64,000 nucleotides of DNA from Burkholderiaceae bacterium (GCA_947472645.1 CANJBQ010000004.1:1-64000); one strand, 5' to 3'. Shown: positions 44,793 through 58,351, numbered from the stretch's first letter. Numbers and translations: made by a program. The notes: generated from the sequence alone by a model not told the origin.

Positions 44793-45814
44793 CCCTGCTC
44801 CTCGCTCATCAGATTTTGAGCTTGTCTAAAATTTTGAGTTGTTTGATGTAATATCCATAAAACCAATTTTTCATATGAAACACCAGCCTGTTTTGCTGCC
44901 ATAGGAACTAATGAATGAGAAGTCATTCCAGGTGAGGTATTCATCTCTAGTAAATATGGCTTGTTGGATTTTTGGTCAATCATGATATCTGCTCGACCCC
45001 ATCCGGAGCATCCTAAAACTTGATATGAACGAATCGCTAACTCTTCTACTGATTTTTCTAACTGCGAATTTAACTCCGGCGGACAAATGTACTTGGTATC
45101 ATTTGAAAAATATTTATGGTGATAATCGTAATTAGCTTCAGGTGCTTTTATTTTTATAATGGGTAAAGCTTTTACATTATCTCCATAGCCAAGTACAGGA
45201 CAAGTTAATTCATCTCCGATAATGCATTCTTCGGCCATGACATCACGATCTAATTTGGCAGCCAACTCATATGCTGCCTGTAACTCAGTGGCTTGTTTGA
45301 CTTTTGTTAGGCCTAAAGAGGATCCTTCCCTTGACGGTTTAACAATAATTGGTAAACCAAGTTCATCGACTACCTGTTTCCAATTTGTCTGCTGATGTAA
45401 CATCACAAATTTGGGGGTTGATAATCCCTGACTCAACCACAAGTTTTTAGTCACTTTTTTATCGATCGCCAGCGCAGATGCCAATACACCACTTCCAGTG
45501 TAAGGAATATCTAATTGCTCTAGCAATCCTTGCATTGTTCCATCTTCTCCAAAGCGCCCGTGTAAAGCAATAAATACTCGATCAAATTTTTGTTTAGATA
45601 GATCGGAAATATGTTGAATGCCTGGATCAAATCCTTGAACATCAATTCCAAAACTTTGTAATGCTTTAAGAACTCCATGACCGGATTGCAAAGAAATTAC
45701 TCTCTCGCCCGATTTTCCACCTAAAAGCACGCCAACCCTTCCATATATCGACGGGTCTAACTGTTGATATATCTCTTCTACTTGCTGTGCCCAAGATGAT
45801 GCCTGCTTACTCAT
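44789..45814 (-). CDS. ddl: D-alanine--D-alanine ligase
   Basis: [37 protein letters not shown]; start likely MSKQASSW at 45814. Confidence 0.96.
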   Translation of the reverse strand: MSKQASSWAQQVEEIYQQLDPSIYGRVGVLLGGKSGERVISLQSGHGVLKALQSFGIDVQGFDPGIQHISDLSKQKFDRVFIALHGRFGEDGTMQGLLEQLDIPYTGSGVLASALAIDKKVTKNLWLSQGLSTPKFVMLHQQTNWKQVVDELGLPIIVKPSREGSSLGLTKVKQATELQAAYELAAKLDRDVMAEECIIGDELTCPVLGYGDNVKALPIIKIKAPEANYDYHHKYFSNDTKYICPPELNSQLEKSVEELAIRSYQVLGCSGWGRADIMIDQKSNKPYLLEMNTSPGMTSHSLVPMAAKQAGVSYEKLVLWILHQTTQNFRQAQNLMSEEQG

Positions 45815-47246
45815 GATGCTCCTCCGCAAGCTTGGCTGGTATCGCAGAAATAGATCCTGCTCCCATCGTAATAACTACATCACCGTCTTGCAGGTGTTGC
45901 CGGATGACCCCGGGTAATTTCTTAATATCTGACTCGAACCATAACTGACTATCCTTCAACAAATGATCTGCAGAGGTCTTCATACTTTTTTGAATCGCAT
46001 CAATCAGACTAGGGCTATCTGTGCCTTTGATTTTAGGCTCTCCCGCAGGATATACATCCGTCAAGATGACAGCATCAAAATCCTGCAGTACCCTAACAAA
46101 ATCTCCGAAACAATCTCTTGTCCGTGTGTAACGATGCGGCTGAAATACCAAGACTAAACGGCGATTCTGAAATGCCCCTCTAGCCGCCGCCAAAGTGGCT
46201 GCCATCTCTACAGGGTGATGGCCATAGTCGTCGATTAATGTAAAGTGACCGCCCTGCTTTAATGAAATTTCTCCATGCCGAGTAAATCGTCTGCCAACAC
46301 CTTTAAACTCTCTTAGTGCTGTAATAATGGCCTCATCACTGACGCCCAGCTCTGTTGCAACTGCAATAGCAGCAAGGGCATTGCGGACATTATGAACGCC
46401 AGGAAGATTCAACAATATTTCAATAGGGCCTGGGACAGGACCATGTCGTCGTACAGTTTTTCTCGTAACGGTAAATCGCATTAAAGAATCTTCTGCTCTA
46501 ACATCATGCGCCTGAACGTCTGCATCATCTGATAAACCATACTTCAACACCGATTGAGAGACAAAAGGCAATAAATCTCTGACATTCTCATCATCAATAC
46601 ATAAAATAGCAACACCATAGAATGGCATTTTTTGTGTAAATTGAACAAAAGCTTGTTTCAATTTAGCCATTGAATGCTGATATGTTTCCATATGATCTGC
46701 ATCAATATTAGTGATCACCTCCATCGTTGGAAGTAAATTTAAAAATGAGGCGTCAGACTCATCAGCCTCGGCAACGATGAACTCCCCAGTACCTAAACGA
46801 GCATTAGCCCCCGCTGAATTTAATCTTCCACCAATCACAAATGTTGGATCTAATTTACCTTCTGCTAAGATCGATGCAACTAAACTCGTTGTGGTTGTTT
46901 TACCATGCGTCCCTGCAATAGCAATGCCTTGCTTTAAGCGCATTAACTCACCCAACATGACCGCTCTTTGAATCACAGGTACATGCGCCGCACGTGCCGC
47001 TAAAATTTCAGGATTATCCCCCGTTACCGCTGTAGAAATAACTACGGCTTCAGCATTACCAATATGTTTTGCATTGTGGCCAATATAAATTTGCGCACCA
47101 AATTCTTTTAATCTTTGTGTCGTTGCACTTTCTGCAATATCAGAGCCACTCACCCGATATCCTAAATTTAATAGAACCTCTGCAATGCCACTCATTCCGG
47201 CACCACCAATGCCCACAAAATGAATCTGTTGAACAATGTGTTTCAT
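45807..47246 (-). CDS. murC: UDP-N-acetylmuramate--L-alanine ligase
   Basis: [30 protein letters not shown]. Confidence 0.98.
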   Translation of the reverse strand: MKHIVQQIHFVGIGGAGMSGIAEVLLNLGYRVSGSDIAESATTQRLKEFGAQIYIGHNAKHIGNAEAVVISTAVTGDNPEILAARAAHVPVIQRAVMLGELMRLKQGIAIAGTHGKTTTTSLVASILAEGKLDPTFVIGGRLNSAGANARLGTGEFIVAEADESDASFLNLLPTMEVITNIDADHMETYQHSMAKLKQAFVQFTQKMPFYGVAILCIDDENVRDLLPFVSQSVLKYGLSDDADVQAHDVRAEDSLMRFTVTRKTVRRHGPVPGPIEILLNLPGVHNVRNALAAIAVATELGVSDEAIITALREFKGVGRRFTRHGEISLKQGGHFTLIDDYGHHPVEMAATLAAARGAFQNRRLVLVFQPHRYTRTRDCFGDFVRVLQDFDAVILTDVYPAGEPKIKGTDSPSLIDAIQKSMKTSADHLLKDSQLWFESDIKKLPGVIRQHLQDGDVVITMGAGSISAIPAKLAEEHHE

Positions 47247-48325
47247 GCGAGACTCACTTCTTTACAGATTTCTGCAACACGTGCAGTCGCAAAAGGTTTT
47301 GCTAATGTTTGTGCTTGCTTTGACATTTCTAACAATTGCTCACGATGAGTAGACTGCAACCATAATGAGAGCAGTTCTGGAGTTAGCTTGGACTGAGGCA
47401 TTAACACCGCAGCACCTTCACGTGACAAAAATTGTGCATTGGAGGTTTGATGATCATCAACTGCAGATGGGAATGGCACTAAATAAGATGCCACCCCACA
47501 GGCGGCTAATTCAGTAACCGTCATCGCTCCCGATCGACAAATCACAACGTCTGCCTCTGCGTATGCTTTTGCCATATCTTCGATAAAGGGAACTAAGTTG
47601 GCAGATACTCCAACTTTCTCATAATTGGTTATTAATTGCGCTAAGTTCTTTTGCCCAGCCTGATGCGTGACAAATGGTCTCTTGTCTTGCGGTATTAGCG
47701 CCATTGCTTTTGGCACGATGTCGTTTAATGCCTGAGCACCTAAACTACCTCCAATAACCAGCACACGCAAATTACCAGTTCGTCCCTGAAAACGATCATC
47801 TGGTAAGGGTAGTTGTAATAAATCAGCCCTGAGTGGATTACCGACCCACTCTGAATGAGGCAATGCGTCTGGAAATGCACATAAACTTCGGGAAGCAATT
47901 TTAGCCAAGATCTTATTGGCTAATCCAGCAACCGAATTTTGTTCATGCAAAACCAATGGATAACCAGTCAATGCAGCAACCAACCCTGCCGGAAATGTAA
48001 TATACCCTCCCATACCAAGCAATACATTCGGCTTGACTCTTTTAATAATCCGTAAACTTTGTATAGACGCTTTAATAAGGTTATAAGGTAATAACAGTTT
48101 TGTTTTTAATCCCTTACCTCTTAGCCCTCCAAACAGAACCGATTCAAAAGCAATACCTTTACTGGTGATAATTTGATATTCCATTCCTTGTTCATTACCC
48201 AACCAATAAACTCGCCAACCCTCTAAACGCAGATACTCAGCCACAGCAAGGCCAGGGAATATATGCCCTCCAGTGCCACCAGCCATGATCAGTATAGCTT
48301 TCGTCGTTGGCGATAAAAAAGTCAT
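47243..48325 (-). CDS. murG: Lipid II GlcNAc transferase MurG
   Basis: [32 protein letters not shown]. Confidence 0.98.
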   Translation of the reverse strand: MTFLSPTTKAILIMAGGTGGHIFPGLAVAEYLRLEGWRVYWLGNEQGMEYQIITSKGIAFESVLFGGLRGKGLKTKLLLPYNLIKASIQSLRIIKRVKPNVLLGMGGYITFPAGLVAALTGYPLVLHEQNSVAGLANKILAKIASRSLCAFPDALPHSEWVGNPLRADLLQLPLPDDRFQGRTGNLRVLVIGGSLGAQALNDIVPKAMALIPQDKRPFVTHQAGQKNLAQLITNYEKVGVSANLVPFIEDMAKAYAEADVVICRSGAMTVTELAACGVASYLVPFPSAVDDHQTSNAQFLSREGAAVLMPQSKLTPELLSLWLQSTHREQLLEMSKQAQTLAKPFATARVAEICKEVSLA

Positions 48326-49611
48326 AACTTACCACCTCGCATCAAAATACGATTTTCAGCATCTATTTTGAGTAGTAAGGCAATCCCGATGACATTCAAT
48401 AAAAGTGCTGAGCCACCATAGCTCACAAAAGGGAGTGTTAAACCTTTAGTGGGTAATAGTCCTAAGTTAACCCCCATATTAATAAAGGTTTGCCAGCCAA
48501 TCCAAATGCCAATTCCTTTTGCTACTAACCCAGCAAAACTACGATCAAGTTGTAAACATGTTCGGCCAATCATAAAAGCTCTTCGCACGATGTAATAAAA
48601 GCCAACAATGATGATCAACACGCCAACAAATCCAAGCTCTTCACCGATTACCGCCAAAATAAAATCTGTGTGTGCCTCAGGTAAGTAATGTAATTTTTCA
48701 ACACTACCTCCAAGCCCCACTCCAAACCATTCCCCTCGCCCAAACGCCATTAACGAGTGCGTTAATTGATAAGCTTTTCCTTGGGCTTGCTCTGGATCCC
48801 ATGGATCTAAAAATGCCATGATACGTTGGCGCCTAAATGGTGAAAAGGCCACAATAGAACTAAATGCTAAAAGGCCGATCAGAATCAAGTAACTAAATAA
48901 TTTAGCGCTAATACCGCCTAAAAATAAAATTCCCATTGCAATTCCTGCGACCACTAGAAAAGCTCCCATATCCGGCTCTAAAAGCAACAAGAGTCCAACC
49001 ATGGCAACGATAAAACCCATGGGTAAAAATCCTTTTACAAAGGAATGTAAAAATTCCTGGCGGCGAACTGTGTAATGAGCAACAAAAATAACACAAGCGA
49101 GTTTCATCAGTTCCGACGGCTGAAAATTCATCATTCCCAAAGGTATCCATCGTCTTGATCCTTTCACCGCATGCCCTACTCCAGGAATTAATACAGCGAT
49201 TAACAAAGCAATCGTAAAAACGAATATTAATGGGGCTATGCGATCCCAAACTTTGGAAGGTATTTGATAAGCTAGTAATCCTGCAATAACGGCTAATACA
49301 ATTGAGATAACGTGGCGGATTAAATAACTAATGCTTGTATGACTTCCTGTTTTCCCACTACCATTGGCAATGGTAATCGACGATGAGTACACCATTACCA
49401 CTCCCACTAGAACCAATAATATGACTGTCCATAATAACGATTGATCCCATTGCGTCATCCCCGAGCGTGAATATTTTTTTGTTTTCGTCGCATCTCTTAA
49501 CTCTGATCTGAAATCATTGAATCCTTCACGAATACCGCCACCAATTCCCGTTCTGGACCGTGACCACGCTTTTGAAAATCCACCAATACCTTGAGCAAGC
49601 ATATCTTTCAT
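48322..49611 (-). CDS. ftsW: Peptidoglycan glycosyltransferase FtsW with N-terminal cytoplasmic extension
   Basis: SEDS family: GLLPTKGLTLPFVSYGGSALL. Confidence 0.96.
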   Translation of the reverse strand: MKDMLAQGIGGFSKAWSRSRTGIGGGIREGFNDFRSELRDATKTKKYSRSGMTQWDQSLLWTVILLVLVGVVMVYSSSITIANGSGKTGSHTSISYLIRHVISIVLAVIAGLLAYQIPSKVWDRIAPLIFVFTIALLIAVLIPGVGHAVKGSRRWIPLGMMNFQPSELMKLACVIFVAHYTVRRQEFLHSFVKGFLPMGFIVAMVGLLLLLEPDMGAFLVVAGIAMGILFLGGISAKLFSYLILIGLLAFSSIVAFSPFRRQRIMAFLDPWDPEQAQGKAYQLTHSLMAFGRGEWFGVGLGGSVEKLHYLPEAHTDFILAVIGEELGFVGVLIIIVGFYYIVRRAFMIGRTCLQLDRSFAGLVAKGIGIWIGWQTFINMGVNLGLLPTKGLTLPFVSYGGSALLLNVIGIALLLKIDAENRILMRGGKL

Positions 49612-51209
49612 AGAGTAACTCTTATAGCTTGTATTTGATAAGTTAATTCATGAACTGCATTACCGAAAACCTCAGCTCTATGCACGTAATCTTTATACAT
49701 ATCTAAACTGGCACATGCTGGTGAAAGTAGTACCTTATCGCCTGTTTTCGCTATTTGAAATGCCGCTTGAACAGCTTCGTCCATATTGGTAACACGCGTA
49801 ACCTCTACCTGCGTATCCAGTAATACATCTTCAATATTTTGGGCGTCTTTACCTAATAAAATGACATGCTTTGCATACTGAGTGATGGGTTCACGTAAAG
49901 GTCTAAAATCTTGACCCTTACCTTCGCCACCAGCAATTAAAATGATTTGAGCAGCTGTTGAATTGATTCCAAGACCTTTTAATGCTGCAATAGTGGCGCC
50001 TACATTCGTTCCCTTACTATCATCAATGTATTCAACGTCAGCAATCACGCCGATACTTTGAACCCGATGCGGCTCTCCGTGATAATCTCTGAGTCCATGT
50101 AAGAGTGCGCCGATACCTAAGTCGATAGCCTGAGCTAAAGCAAGTGCTGCAAGCGTGTTCGTGGCATTGTGTCTACCTTTAATCATCAATGCTTCGGCGG
50201 GAATCAAACGCTTTATCTGCAACGGTTGTTCATACTCGTCAGAATGTTCTTTTGAACGTCGTCTTTTTTTCAATCCTAAATCTTCAGATGGCATGATCCA
50301 CGATAGCCAATCAATACCACCATTCATATCGCCGACAATCCCAAAGCTATCCGGCTCAAGTGGCGTCTCCATACCAAAGGTAATTACTCGACGAGTCTCC
50401 ATATCTTTGGGGCTCAACATGTTCATGACATACTGATCATCACGATTTAAGATCGGAATAGTATGTTCGCCAAATATTTTTTTCTTGGCGGCGCAATAAT
50501 GTTCCATATCACCGTGCCAATCCAAATGATCTTCAGTCACGTTGAGTACCGTTGCCACATCTGGATCAAAACTCGAGCTATAAAAGAGCTGGTAACTGGA
50601 TAACTCCAAAACCCAAATTTGGGGCAATAGATCTTCTAATAGGCATTGGCCTAATTTGTCTAATAATGACGGGCTAATATTTCCAGCAACCGCGACTGAT
50701 TTGCTGACCTTTTTACAAATCACTCCACATAAGGCAGTTGTTGTCGTTTTACCATTTGTGCCCGTAATGCCAATTACCTTAGGGTGATAATTTCTTTCGA
50801 CGTTTAAGGCCTTTAATGCCTGAGCAAAAAACTCTAACTCGCCCCAGATAAGAACTTGAGATTGCTGAGCCCGCTGTATCAACGCCGAGATATTGGCTTC
50901 TAACGGGGACAAACCAGGGCTCATCGCAATAATCTGTGTTTGAGTAAGATCGATCTTTTCTAAGTCTTCCCCAAAACTGGTTTTAATACCGTCATCATTT
51001 AACTGTTGAATTTTGTCTTGCAATGCCAAACTAATCGTCGACTCGTCCCTTGTATCATGAATCATGACTTTTGCACCTTGAGACATTGCCCATTTCGCCA
51101 TTGCCTGACCAGACTCTCCTATACCTAAAACTAATATAGTTGGAGCCGTTGTGAAGCTTTGACCAAAAGCGTTCATGATTTGCAAAGGTTGATTATTTTG
51201 ATTTGTCAT
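49608..51209 (-). CDS. murD: UDP-N-acetylmuramoylalanine--D-glutamate ligase
   Basis: [33 protein letters not shown]; start placed at MTNQNNQ (51209), overlapping the mraY stop. Confidence 0.96.
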   Translation of the reverse strand: MTNQNNQPLQIMNAFGQSFTTAPTILVLGIGESGQAMAKWAMSQGAKVMIHDTRDESTISLALQDKIQQLNDDGIKTSFGEDLEKIDLTQTQIIAMSPGLSPLEANISALIQRAQQSQVLIWGELEFFAQALKALNVERNYHPKVIGITGTNGKTTTTALCGVICKKVSKSVAVAGNISPSLLDKLGQCLLEDLLPQIWVLELSSYQLFYSSSFDPDVATVLNVTEDHLDWHGDMEHYCAAKKKIFGEHTIPILNRDDQYVMNMLSPKDMETRRVITFGMETPLEPDSFGIVGDMNGGIDWLSWIMPSEDLGLKKRRRSKEHSDEYEQPLQIKRLIPAEALMIKGRHNATNTLAALALAQAIDLGIGALLHGLRDYHGEPHRVQSIGVIADVEYIDDSKGTNVGATIAALKGLGINSTAAQIILIAGGEGKGQDFRPLREPITQYAKHVILLGKDAQNIEDVLLDTQVEVTRVTNMDEAVQAAFQIAKTGDKVLLSPACASLDMYKDYVHRAEVFGNAVHELTYQIQAIRVTL

Positions 51210-52375
51210 CTTAATTTCAGACTCGATAACCCTATCAATACTAATAGGATGGTAATAATCCAAAAACGAACTACAACTTGGGTTTCTTTCCAACCACTTA
51301 ACTCAAAATGATGATGTAATGGAGCCATTTTGAATATACGTACTCCTTCACCATATTTTTTCTTGGTATATTTAAACCAAGTGACCTGGATCATGACAGA
51401 GAGCGTCTCAACCACAAAAATTCCACCCATAATGAAGAGCACAATCTCTTGCCTGACAATAACCGCGACTGTGCCTAATGCTCCTCCTAATGCAAGCGCT
51501 CCGACATCGCCCATAAAGACTTGTGCAGGATGAGTGTTAAACCATAAAAATGCTAACCCTGCACCCCCGAGTGCACCACAGAAAATCAGTAGTTCTCCGG
51601 TTCCAGGAATAAATGGAAAAATGAGATATTTAGCGTAAATTGCATTACCTGTCACATAGGCAAAGACCCCCAATGCCGCACCTACTAAAATTACCGGCAT
51701 TATGACGAGTCCGTCTAAACCATCCGTCAAGTTAACGGCGTTACTACTTCCTACAATGACCAAATAGGTAAGAATAATAAATCCAATCGCACCAAGCGGA
51801 TAATTAATGGATTTAAAAAATGGGACAACAATATTGAGGTTATCTACCATGTGAAATACAAAACCATCATTCTTCCATTTGATAATATTGCCAACAATTC
51901 CAGTATTCCCGTAATCGGTAATTGCGAAGACAAGATAAATAGCAGCAACAATACCGATCAGTGATTGCCAAAAATATTTCTCTTTAGAACTCATCCCCTT
52001 CGGATTTTTATAAACAACCTTACGGTAATCATCCACCCATCCAATAATTCCAAACCCAAGAGTTACCCATAAAACTGCCCACACAAATCGATTCGATAAA
52101 TCACTCCATAAAATAGTAGAAATGGCAATACTAATAAGTATCAGAATTCCACCCATCGTTGGCGTTCCAGTTTTCACTAAATGTGTTTTGGGACCATTAG
52201 CTCGAACGGCTTGCCCTACTTTTAATATGGTTAATCGACGGATCACCCAAGGGCCAAAAGATAAACCGATTAATAAAGCAGTTAACGTTGCCATGACAGC
52301 ACGAAAAGTAATGTAATTAAAGACACGAAAGAAACCAATGTCAGTTTGTAACCATTGAGCTAAGCTTAAAAACAT
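51206..52375 (-). CDS. mraY: Phospho-N-acetylmuramoyl-pentapeptide-transferase
   Basis: [32 protein letters not shown]. Confidence 0.98.
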   Translation of the reverse strand: MFLSLAQWLQTDIGFFRVFNYITFRAVMATLTALLIGLSFGPWVIRRLTILKVGQAVRANGPKTHLVKTGTPTMGGILILISIAISTILWSDLSNRFVWAVLWVTLGFGIIGWVDDYRKVVYKNPKGMSSKEKYFWQSLIGIVAAIYLVFAITDYGNTGIVGNIIKWKNDGFVFHMVDNLNIVVPFFKSINYPLGAIGFIILTYLVIVGSSNAVNLTDGLDGLVIMPVILVGAALGVFAYVTGNAIYAKYLIFPFIPGTGELLIFCGALGGAGLAFLWFNTHPAQVFMGDVGALALGGALGTVAVIVRQEIVLFIMGGIFVVETLSVMIQVTWFKYTKKKYGEGVRIFKMAPLHHHFELSGWKETQVVVRFWIITILLVLIGLSSLKLR

Positions 52376-53853
52376 AAGCTTTCCTCATTGAGTAAACAGT
52401 TCACAATCCGTTCCATTTTGGTAAAACGTGAACCCTTAACGAGAACAGCAACCTCAAGATTGATAAAATCGGTTTGATAAGTTTGTAATTCGTTTTTGAG
52501 ATGTTGAAGTAATGCCTTTGGCTCCTTGAAATGCACCCCAAGTGATTTTTGATCATGAGTGCTCTCATCATTCCAAGATTGAAATCCTTCTACCGCCCGA
52601 ATAGCTAAATCTCCAGTCGCATAAAAATGCTGTATCCCTTTTCTTTTGGCATAAATCCCGACCTCTTCATGAAATTCATCACCTTTTTCTCCGACCTCTC
52701 CCATATCTCCTAATATGAGCCATCGTCTTCCAGATAGTTTCGCTAAAACATCTATAGCCGCGATTACTGAATCAGGATTGGCATTGTATGTATCATCGAT
52801 TAATCGCCCTAATTTTCCAAATGATGGCAGTTCATGACTTTGCATTCGTCCATTCACAGGCTTGAAGTTTTCTAGGCCACGACAGATTGCTAAATGATCT
52901 ACTTTTGCGGCATGTGCTACGGCAGCCGCAGCAATAGCGTTTTTGGCATTATGATCACCCAAAGTAGATAACTTGACTTGAATCACCTGAGCTTGAATAT
53001 CTTCCAGTAATTTTGGTAATTGAATTTCTAATAGGCCTTCTTGAATCCAATATCCATAGGCAGCAGCCTCAGAAATATGGGGCTCTTGACTCAATTCAAA
53101 ATCAATATATTGGAGACCCTTTGATAACTGCCTCCATATATTTGTGTATTCAGAGTCGGCAGGGAACACAGCAGTACCTTTTGGCTGAATGGCTTTAATC
53201 GCGTCACCATGCTCTATTGCAACTGCTTTTACCGTATGCATAAATTCTTGATGCTCCCGCTGCGCATTATTAATTAATACAATATTTGGCTGGGTAATAT
53301 TCGCCAAAAATTGTGTCTCTCCAGGATGATTCATACCAAGCTCTATAGCCGCGGCCTGATGCTTGTGATGAAGTCCAAGGAGAGTTAATGGCAAACCAAT
53401 TTCATTATTGAAATTACCCTGTGTTGCTAAGTAATGATCTTGCCCAAAAGATTCTCTAAAAATGGAGGCAATCATTTCTTTTACAGTCGTCTTGCCATTA
53501 CTTCCTGTTACTAAAGTAACAATGGGCTTTAACTCCATACGCCATTGTTTTGCCATTTGCTGTAAAGCGATAAGTGTATCTTTCACCAGCAAAACAGGAC
53601 AGCCCAGCGGAATACACTCCCTATTACTAGCTAACGCAGCTATTGCGCCTTTCTTAAAGATTTCGTCAAGAAATTGATTGCCATCAAATTTTTCACCACA
53701 AATAGCAATAAAAAAATCATTATTTTTAATGTTTCGACTATCCGTTGATATCGACTTCAAAGGTACATCTAATTTTGTTGCATCTATATTGATGAATTCG
53801 GACTCAGGCAATAATTCCTGCATTTTGCGAAGGGTTAAGAACTGGCCGCTCAC
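52366..53853 (-). CDS. murF: UDP-MurNAc-tripeptide--D-Ala-D-Ala ligase
   Basis: [36 protein letters not shown]. Confidence 0.97.
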   Translation of the reverse strand: MSGQFLTLRKMQELLPESEFINIDATKLDVPLKSISTDSRNIKNNDFFIAICGEKFDGNQFLDEIFKKGAIAALASNRECIPLGCPVLLVKDTLIALQQMAKQWRMELKPIVTLVTGSNGKTTVKEMIASIFRESFGQDHYLATQGNFNNEIGLPLTLLGLHHKHQAAAIELGMNHPGETQFLANITQPNIVLINNAQREHQEFMHTVKAVAIEHGDAIKAIQPKGTAVFPADSEYTNIWRQLSKGLQYIDFELSQEPHISEAAAYGYWIQEGLLEIQLPKLLEDIQAQVIQVKLSTLGDHNAKNAIAAAAVAHAAKVDHLAICRGLENFKPVNGRMQSHELPSFGKLGRLIDDTYNANPDSVIAAIDVLAKLSGRRWLILGDMGEVGEKGDEFHEEVGIYAKRKGIQHFYATGDLAIRAVEGFQSWNDESTHDQKSLGVHFKEPKALLQHLKNELQTYQTDFINLEVAVLVKGSRFTKMERIVNCLLNEESLCF

Positions 53854-55415
53854 ACTACCCCCCGAATGGCTAAACGAATATGATCTTGATCTGAAAATAT
53901 AAATTGATTACCAGCAATCTCTTGCGTTTTTTCATGTCCTTTACCCGCAATCAAAACAATGTCGCGGGGATCAGATTGCTTTACTGAAGTTAGAATCGCA
54001 AATGCACGATCTACCACTCGATCAACTTTGCCTTCAAAATCGAGGGGTAAACCATCTACAATTTGTTGGATGATTTCCTCAGGGTTTTCCATGCGAGGAT
54101 TATCACTGGTAATAATGATATGGTTCGCATGCCGAGCAGCAATTGCTCCCATCAAAGGTCTCTTAGCAGTATCCCGATTTCCACCACAACCAAATACACA
54201 AATTAATTGCCCACCCCTTGCTTTTGCAATTGGCTGAAGCGCTAATAGGGCCTTTTCTAAAGCGTCAGGAGTATGAGCAAAGTCAACTACCATCATGGCA
54301 TGTTGGATATCTTGAGCGTTGATGATTTCCATGCGACCATCCACCGGCTTTAATTGTTGAATGACTTGTAAAGCTTTACTCATTTCAATTTGATTAGCCA
54401 ATAATGTTGCCAACACCGCTAATACATTGTAGGCATTAAATTCTCCTAAACAATCCAACTGAATCGGATAAAGATGCCCCTCAAATCGGCAATTAAATTT
54501 CACGCCTGTAGGAATGGTAGTTATATCTTGAGCAATTACAGTCTTTACCTTCAATTGTGCTTTAGGACTTAATTGATAAAATGACTGCTCATTTCCGTAA
54601 CTCCAAATGGTCAGATTTGATTTATGACAAAGCTCTTCAATCCATCTCATTCCAGTCGCGTCGTGCATATTTAGAATCACATGCTTAAGACTTACCGTTC
54701 TAAACAATTCAAATTTAGCTCTTGCATACTCATCCATATTGCCGTGATAATCCAAATGATCTTGGGTTAAATTGGTAAAAATAGCAGTTTTAAATTGAAC
54801 GCTACTTACACGACCTTGCTCTAGGGCGTGAGAAGATACTTCCATTGCAATATTCTTGAAACCCACTTGTTTCATTTCAGCAAGGATGCGTTGCACTCTT
54901 GCAGCATCAGGAGTAGTAAAGCCTGTCACTTTTAACTTTCCTATCTCTCCGTAACCTAGCGTGCCAAATATTGCAGTATCAGCAGTCTTACCCATCGCCT
55001 GAGATAACCAATGGGTAATCGTTGTTTTCCCATTCGTGCCTGTAACTCCGATCATATTCAAATCTTTAGATGGATTGCCGTACCACCAATCTGCGATTTC
55101 ACTAGCTAATGTCGCTAAGCGCGCAATTGGAATACACCTAGGATCTCCAAGAACGGCTCTTGCAGCAATATTGTCACTCTCTGGCCAATCCTCTGTGTCA
55201 TACAAAATCAATCCAGCACCCAGAGTAAGCGCCATGGGTATATGAATACGATTGTCACTGCGTCCCCTTCCTTTTCCAACTGGATAGGCGAGGAAGACAT
55301 CGCCAGGTTTTAGCAATCGTGTGTCCGATGAAAGATGTGCCGTACGCTCTACCTCACTCAACATTAAATGCTGAATGTCTTTCATAGTTGTGGAGGAGAG
55401 TGAGCTAGCCTGCAT
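53850..55415 (-). CDS. murE: UDP-MurNAc-dipeptide--2,6-diaminopimelate ligase
   Basis: [26 protein letters not shown] (DAP-specific DNPR motif). Confidence 0.98.
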   Translation of the reverse strand: MQASSLSSTTMKDIQHLMLSEVERTAHLSSDTRLLKPGDVFLAYPVGKGRGRSDNRIHIPMALTLGAGLILYDTEDWPESDNIAARAVLGDPRCIPIARLATLASEIADWWYGNPSKDLNMIGVTGTNGKTTITHWLSQAMGKTADTAIFGTLGYGEIGKLKVTGFTTPDAARVQRILAEMKQVGFKNIAMEVSSHALEQGRVSSVQFKTAIFTNLTQDHLDYHGNMDEYARAKFELFRTVSLKHVILNMHDATGMRWIEELCHKSNLTIWSYGNEQSFYQLSPKAQLKVKTVIAQDITTIPTGVKFNCRFEGHLYPIQLDCLGEFNAYNVLAVLATLLANQIEMSKALQVIQQLKPVDGRMEIINAQDIQHAMMVVDFAHTPDALEKALLALQPIAKARGGQLICVFGCGGNRDTAKRPLMGAIAARHANHIIITSDNPRMENPEEIIQQIVDGLPLDFEGKVDRVVDRAFAILTSVKQSDPRDIVLIAGKGHEKTQEIAGNQFIFSDQDHIRLAIRGVV

Positions 55416-57151
55416 TATCTATTCATCACTACTTTTTGGGTGAGTGATGAATCACTGTTTTGTACTAACTCTTTAACCATAGCATCTGGCTGAACTCCTA
55501 AAGAGCGTAATGCAGCTCCTGTTATAGTTGCAAATACTGGCGCAGCAACATCGCCACCATAATGCGAGCCCGCTGTTGGATCATCAATCACTACGGCTAC
55601 AACAATTCTTGGATTACTGATTGGTGCTATTCCAGAAAAGAATCCGTCGTAATGATTGCTGGCATAACCACCTTTACCCATTGATTTATGAGCAGTACCC
55701 GTCTTGCCCCCAACTCGATATCCTGGAACCTGCGCCTTTGGAGCAGTTCCACCTTCTTGAGTCACTAACTCCAACATGCCTCTCATCTCTATCGCGGTCT
55801 TTGCTGAAATAATTCTTGTGCCAACTGGTGGCTTATCCACTTTTAACATCGAGATCGGAACTAGCTCTCCATCACGAGCGAAAATTGTATATGCTCTTGC
55901 TAGCTGAAATAAAGAAGTCGATATCCCATAACCAAAGGACATGATGGCTTGGTCTAACTTTCCCCATTTTTCATAGGGCTTTAAAGTTCCAGCAACCGCA
56001 CCATAAATTTTGGGCGCTTGGCCAAAGCCTACTGACTGAAACATCCCCCACATATCTTCTGGTTGCATTTGTAATGCTATACGGCTAGTTCCAATATTGC
56101 TTGATTTTTGAATAATTTGAGAAACCGATAAAACAGAATACGAGTGTGTATCTGTAATAACTTTTTTACCAATCTGTAACTGCCCTATCGGTAATTGCGT
56201 TGTGGGGTTAATTAACCCCTTTTCTAGTGATAAAGCTATCGTAAACGGCTTCATTGTCGAGCCTGGCTCAAAGGTGTCCGTCAAAACACGATTTCGTAAC
56301 TGCTCGCCAGTTTTAGAACGTACATTAGGATCAAAGGATGGATAGTTTGCCATCGCTAAAACTTCACCCGTATAGGAATCTAAAACAATAGCCGCGCCTG
56401 CTTTTGCCTTATTGTCAATGACAGCTTTTTTGATTTCTTTAAATGCAATTGATTGGATTTTGCTATCTATCGAAAGCTGTAAATCAATTCCATTTCTAGG
56501 AGGTTGATAATCACCTAAATCATCAACAACACGTCCTAGTCGATCAATCACAACGTGCTTTTGTCCATCCTTACCCGACAAGGTGTCGTTGTTTGTTAAC
56601 TCCATTCCATCCAGACCCTTGTCTTGAATATCCGTAAAGCCAATGACGTGCGCCATTGCTTCACCTTCAGGATAATAACGACGGTATTCACTAGTGATTA
56701 AAATACCCGGTATTGCTAACTCTTTAATTTTGATTGCAACGCTCGGTTCAACTTGTCGACGTAAATACACTTGGTTTTTTTTATCTGATAATTTCTTTTT
56801 CAAATCGGATTCACTCATTTGCAATAGCTTGGCAAATGCCGTCACTTTGGCCGCTGATAAATCGTCTGGGATTGTTTCTGGATAAGCAATAATTGTTTTG
56901 GCTTCTAAGCTCGTAGCTAAAATTTCACCATTCCGATCTAAAATTTTTCCTCGAACTGAATTTAATATCAAGACGCGATTTACCTTTTTACCTTTTTCGG
57001 CATAAAAATCATTCCCGGGGCCTTGTATCCAAAAAGCCCTACCTAATAATGCGCAAAATCCAATAAACATAACAAATAAGACCATGCGGGAGCGCCACAT
57101 GGGCAAGCGCAACACTAAGGTGTTTGACGGACTTGGATTATTTATTTTCAT
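55415..57151 (-). CDS. ftsI: Peptidoglycan D,D-transpeptidase FtsI (PBP3)
   Basis: EPGSTMKPF; SSNIGTSRIA; VGGKTGTAHK. Confidence 0.97.
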   Translation of the reverse strand: MKINNPSPSNTLVLRLPMWRSRMVLFVMFIGFCALLGRAFWIQGPGNDFYAEKGKKVNRVLILNSVRGKILDRNGEILATSLEAKTIIAYPETIPDDLSAAKVTAFAKLLQMSESDLKKKLSDKKNQVYLRRQVEPSVAIKIKELAIPGILITSEYRRYYPEGEAMAHVIGFTDIQDKGLDGMELTNNDTLSGKDGQKHVVIDRLGRVVDDLGDYQPPRNGIDLQLSIDSKIQSIAFKEIKKAVIDNKAKAGAAIVLDSYTGEVLAMANYPSFDPNVRSKTGEQLRNRVLTDTFEPGSTMKPFTIALSLEKGLINPTTQLPIGQLQIGKKVITDTHSYSVLSVSQIIQKSSNIGTSRIALQMQPEDMWGMFQSVGFGQAPKIYGAVAGTLKPYEKWGKLDQAIMSFGYGISTSLFQLARAYTIFARDGELVPISMLKVDKPPVGTRIISAKTAIEMRGMLELVTQEGGTAPKAQVPGYRVGGKTGTAHKSMGKGGYASNHYDGFFSGIAPISNPRIVVAVVIDDPTAGSHYGGDVAAPVFATITGAALRSLGVQPDAMVKELVQNSDSSLTQKVVMNR

Positions 57152-57416
57152 AATCCTTTTCCTTTATGTAAATAGTCTTATCTTGTTTTGGATCTTTCAT
57201 TCGTAATTGCTTGGAAGCAATCTCAACAATACGAGACGATTTCGATAAATCTCTTTGCTCATATTCCAAACGACTAATCTCTTGATTCAATCTCTGTTCT
57301 TGAAGTTCTAAACGATTTTTTTCTGCAAATAACATCCTCGCCCTTTGCTGAGAATAAACAAGCATCAATGAGCAGCCCATTAAAGTAATAATTAAAATCA
57401 CTACTGAGCGATTCAT
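57138..57416 (-). CDS. ftsL: Cell division protein FtsL
   Basis: Small single-TM/coiled-coil protein between rsmH and ftsI. Confidence 0.92.
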   Translation of the reverse strand: MNRSVVILIITLMGCSLMLVYSQQRARMLFAEKNRLELQEQRLNQEISRLEYEQRDLSKSSRIVEIASKQLRMKDPKQDKTIYIKEKDYENK

Positions 57417-58339
57417 TACTCACCCACCATTTCTGCTATGCGCATTACCGCTGATCTTGCGCGAGGATTTTGTTTTATTTCAAATGCACTTGGCTTAATA
57501 CGGCCAATAATTTTTAAAGGGGATTTAGGTAACTCAGACTCTCTCAACGGCAAACCTCTTGGGACGCTAAATTTACTGTGTGTCTGCATAAATTGTTTAA
57601 CAATACGATCTTCGAGCGAATGAAAGCTGATGACGACAAGTCGACCAGCTGGTTTTAAGAGTCTAAGAGCCATGTTTAATCCCTCTTCCAAATCTCGAAG
57701 CTCTTGGTTGATGTGAATCCGTATAGCTTGAAAGGTGCGCGTGGCCGGATCTTGATCGTACTCACGCGTGCGGACGACACTAGCCACGAGCGACGCGAGT
57801 TGCTTTGTGGTCTTGATGTCAATCCCCTCATCTCTGCTAGCAACAATCGCCTTTGCAATCGAGCCAGCATACCGTTCTTCCCCATATTCTTTAATCACCT
57901 TTGCAATACTTTTTTCGTCGGCTATCGCCAACCACTCTTGTGCACTTTGTCCCGCCTCGGAATTCATTCGCATATCGAGTGGTCCATCCATACGAAAAGA
58001 AAAACCTCGCTGCGCTTGATCGATTTGAGGCGAACTGATCCCCAAATCGAGCAATATTCCATCCAAACTTTTTGCTAAAACAATGTCTGACATCTTTGAA
58101 AATGATGTATGCGCAATTTTGAAGCGCGGATCGACAATGCTGTTGGCCTCCAAAATTGCTTGCGGGTCTTTGTCGATTGCCAACAATTGGCTGGTGCAGG
58201 TCATTCGTTCCAGAATTAACCGCGTATGCCCGCCACGACCAAATGTTCCATCGAGGTAGCTCGCATTTTCTAAAGGCGTCTCTCCAACCAAGGCGGTGAC
58301 TGCCTCGTCCAGTAATACCGGGCGATGACTGTAGGTCAT
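57416..58339 (-). CDS. rsmH: 16S rRNA (cytosine1402-N4)-methyltransferase
   Basis: [35 protein letters not shown]. Confidence 0.97.
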   Translation of the reverse strand: MTYSHRPVLLDEAVTALVGETPLENASYLDGTFGRGGHTRLILERMTCTSQLLAIDKDPQAILEANSIVDPRFKIAHTSFSKMSDIVLAKSLDGILLDLGISSPQIDQAQRGFSFRMDGPLDMRMNSEAGQSAQEWLAIADEKSIAKVIKEYGEERYAGSIAKAIVASRDEGIDIKTTKQLASLVASVVRTREYDQDPATRTFQAIRIHINQELRDLEEGLNMALRLLKPAGRLVVISFHSLEDRIVKQFMQTHSKFSVPRGLPLRESELPKSPLKIIGRIKPSAFEIKQNPRARSAVMRIAEMVGE

Positions 58340-58351
58340 AGTTCCAAAACA

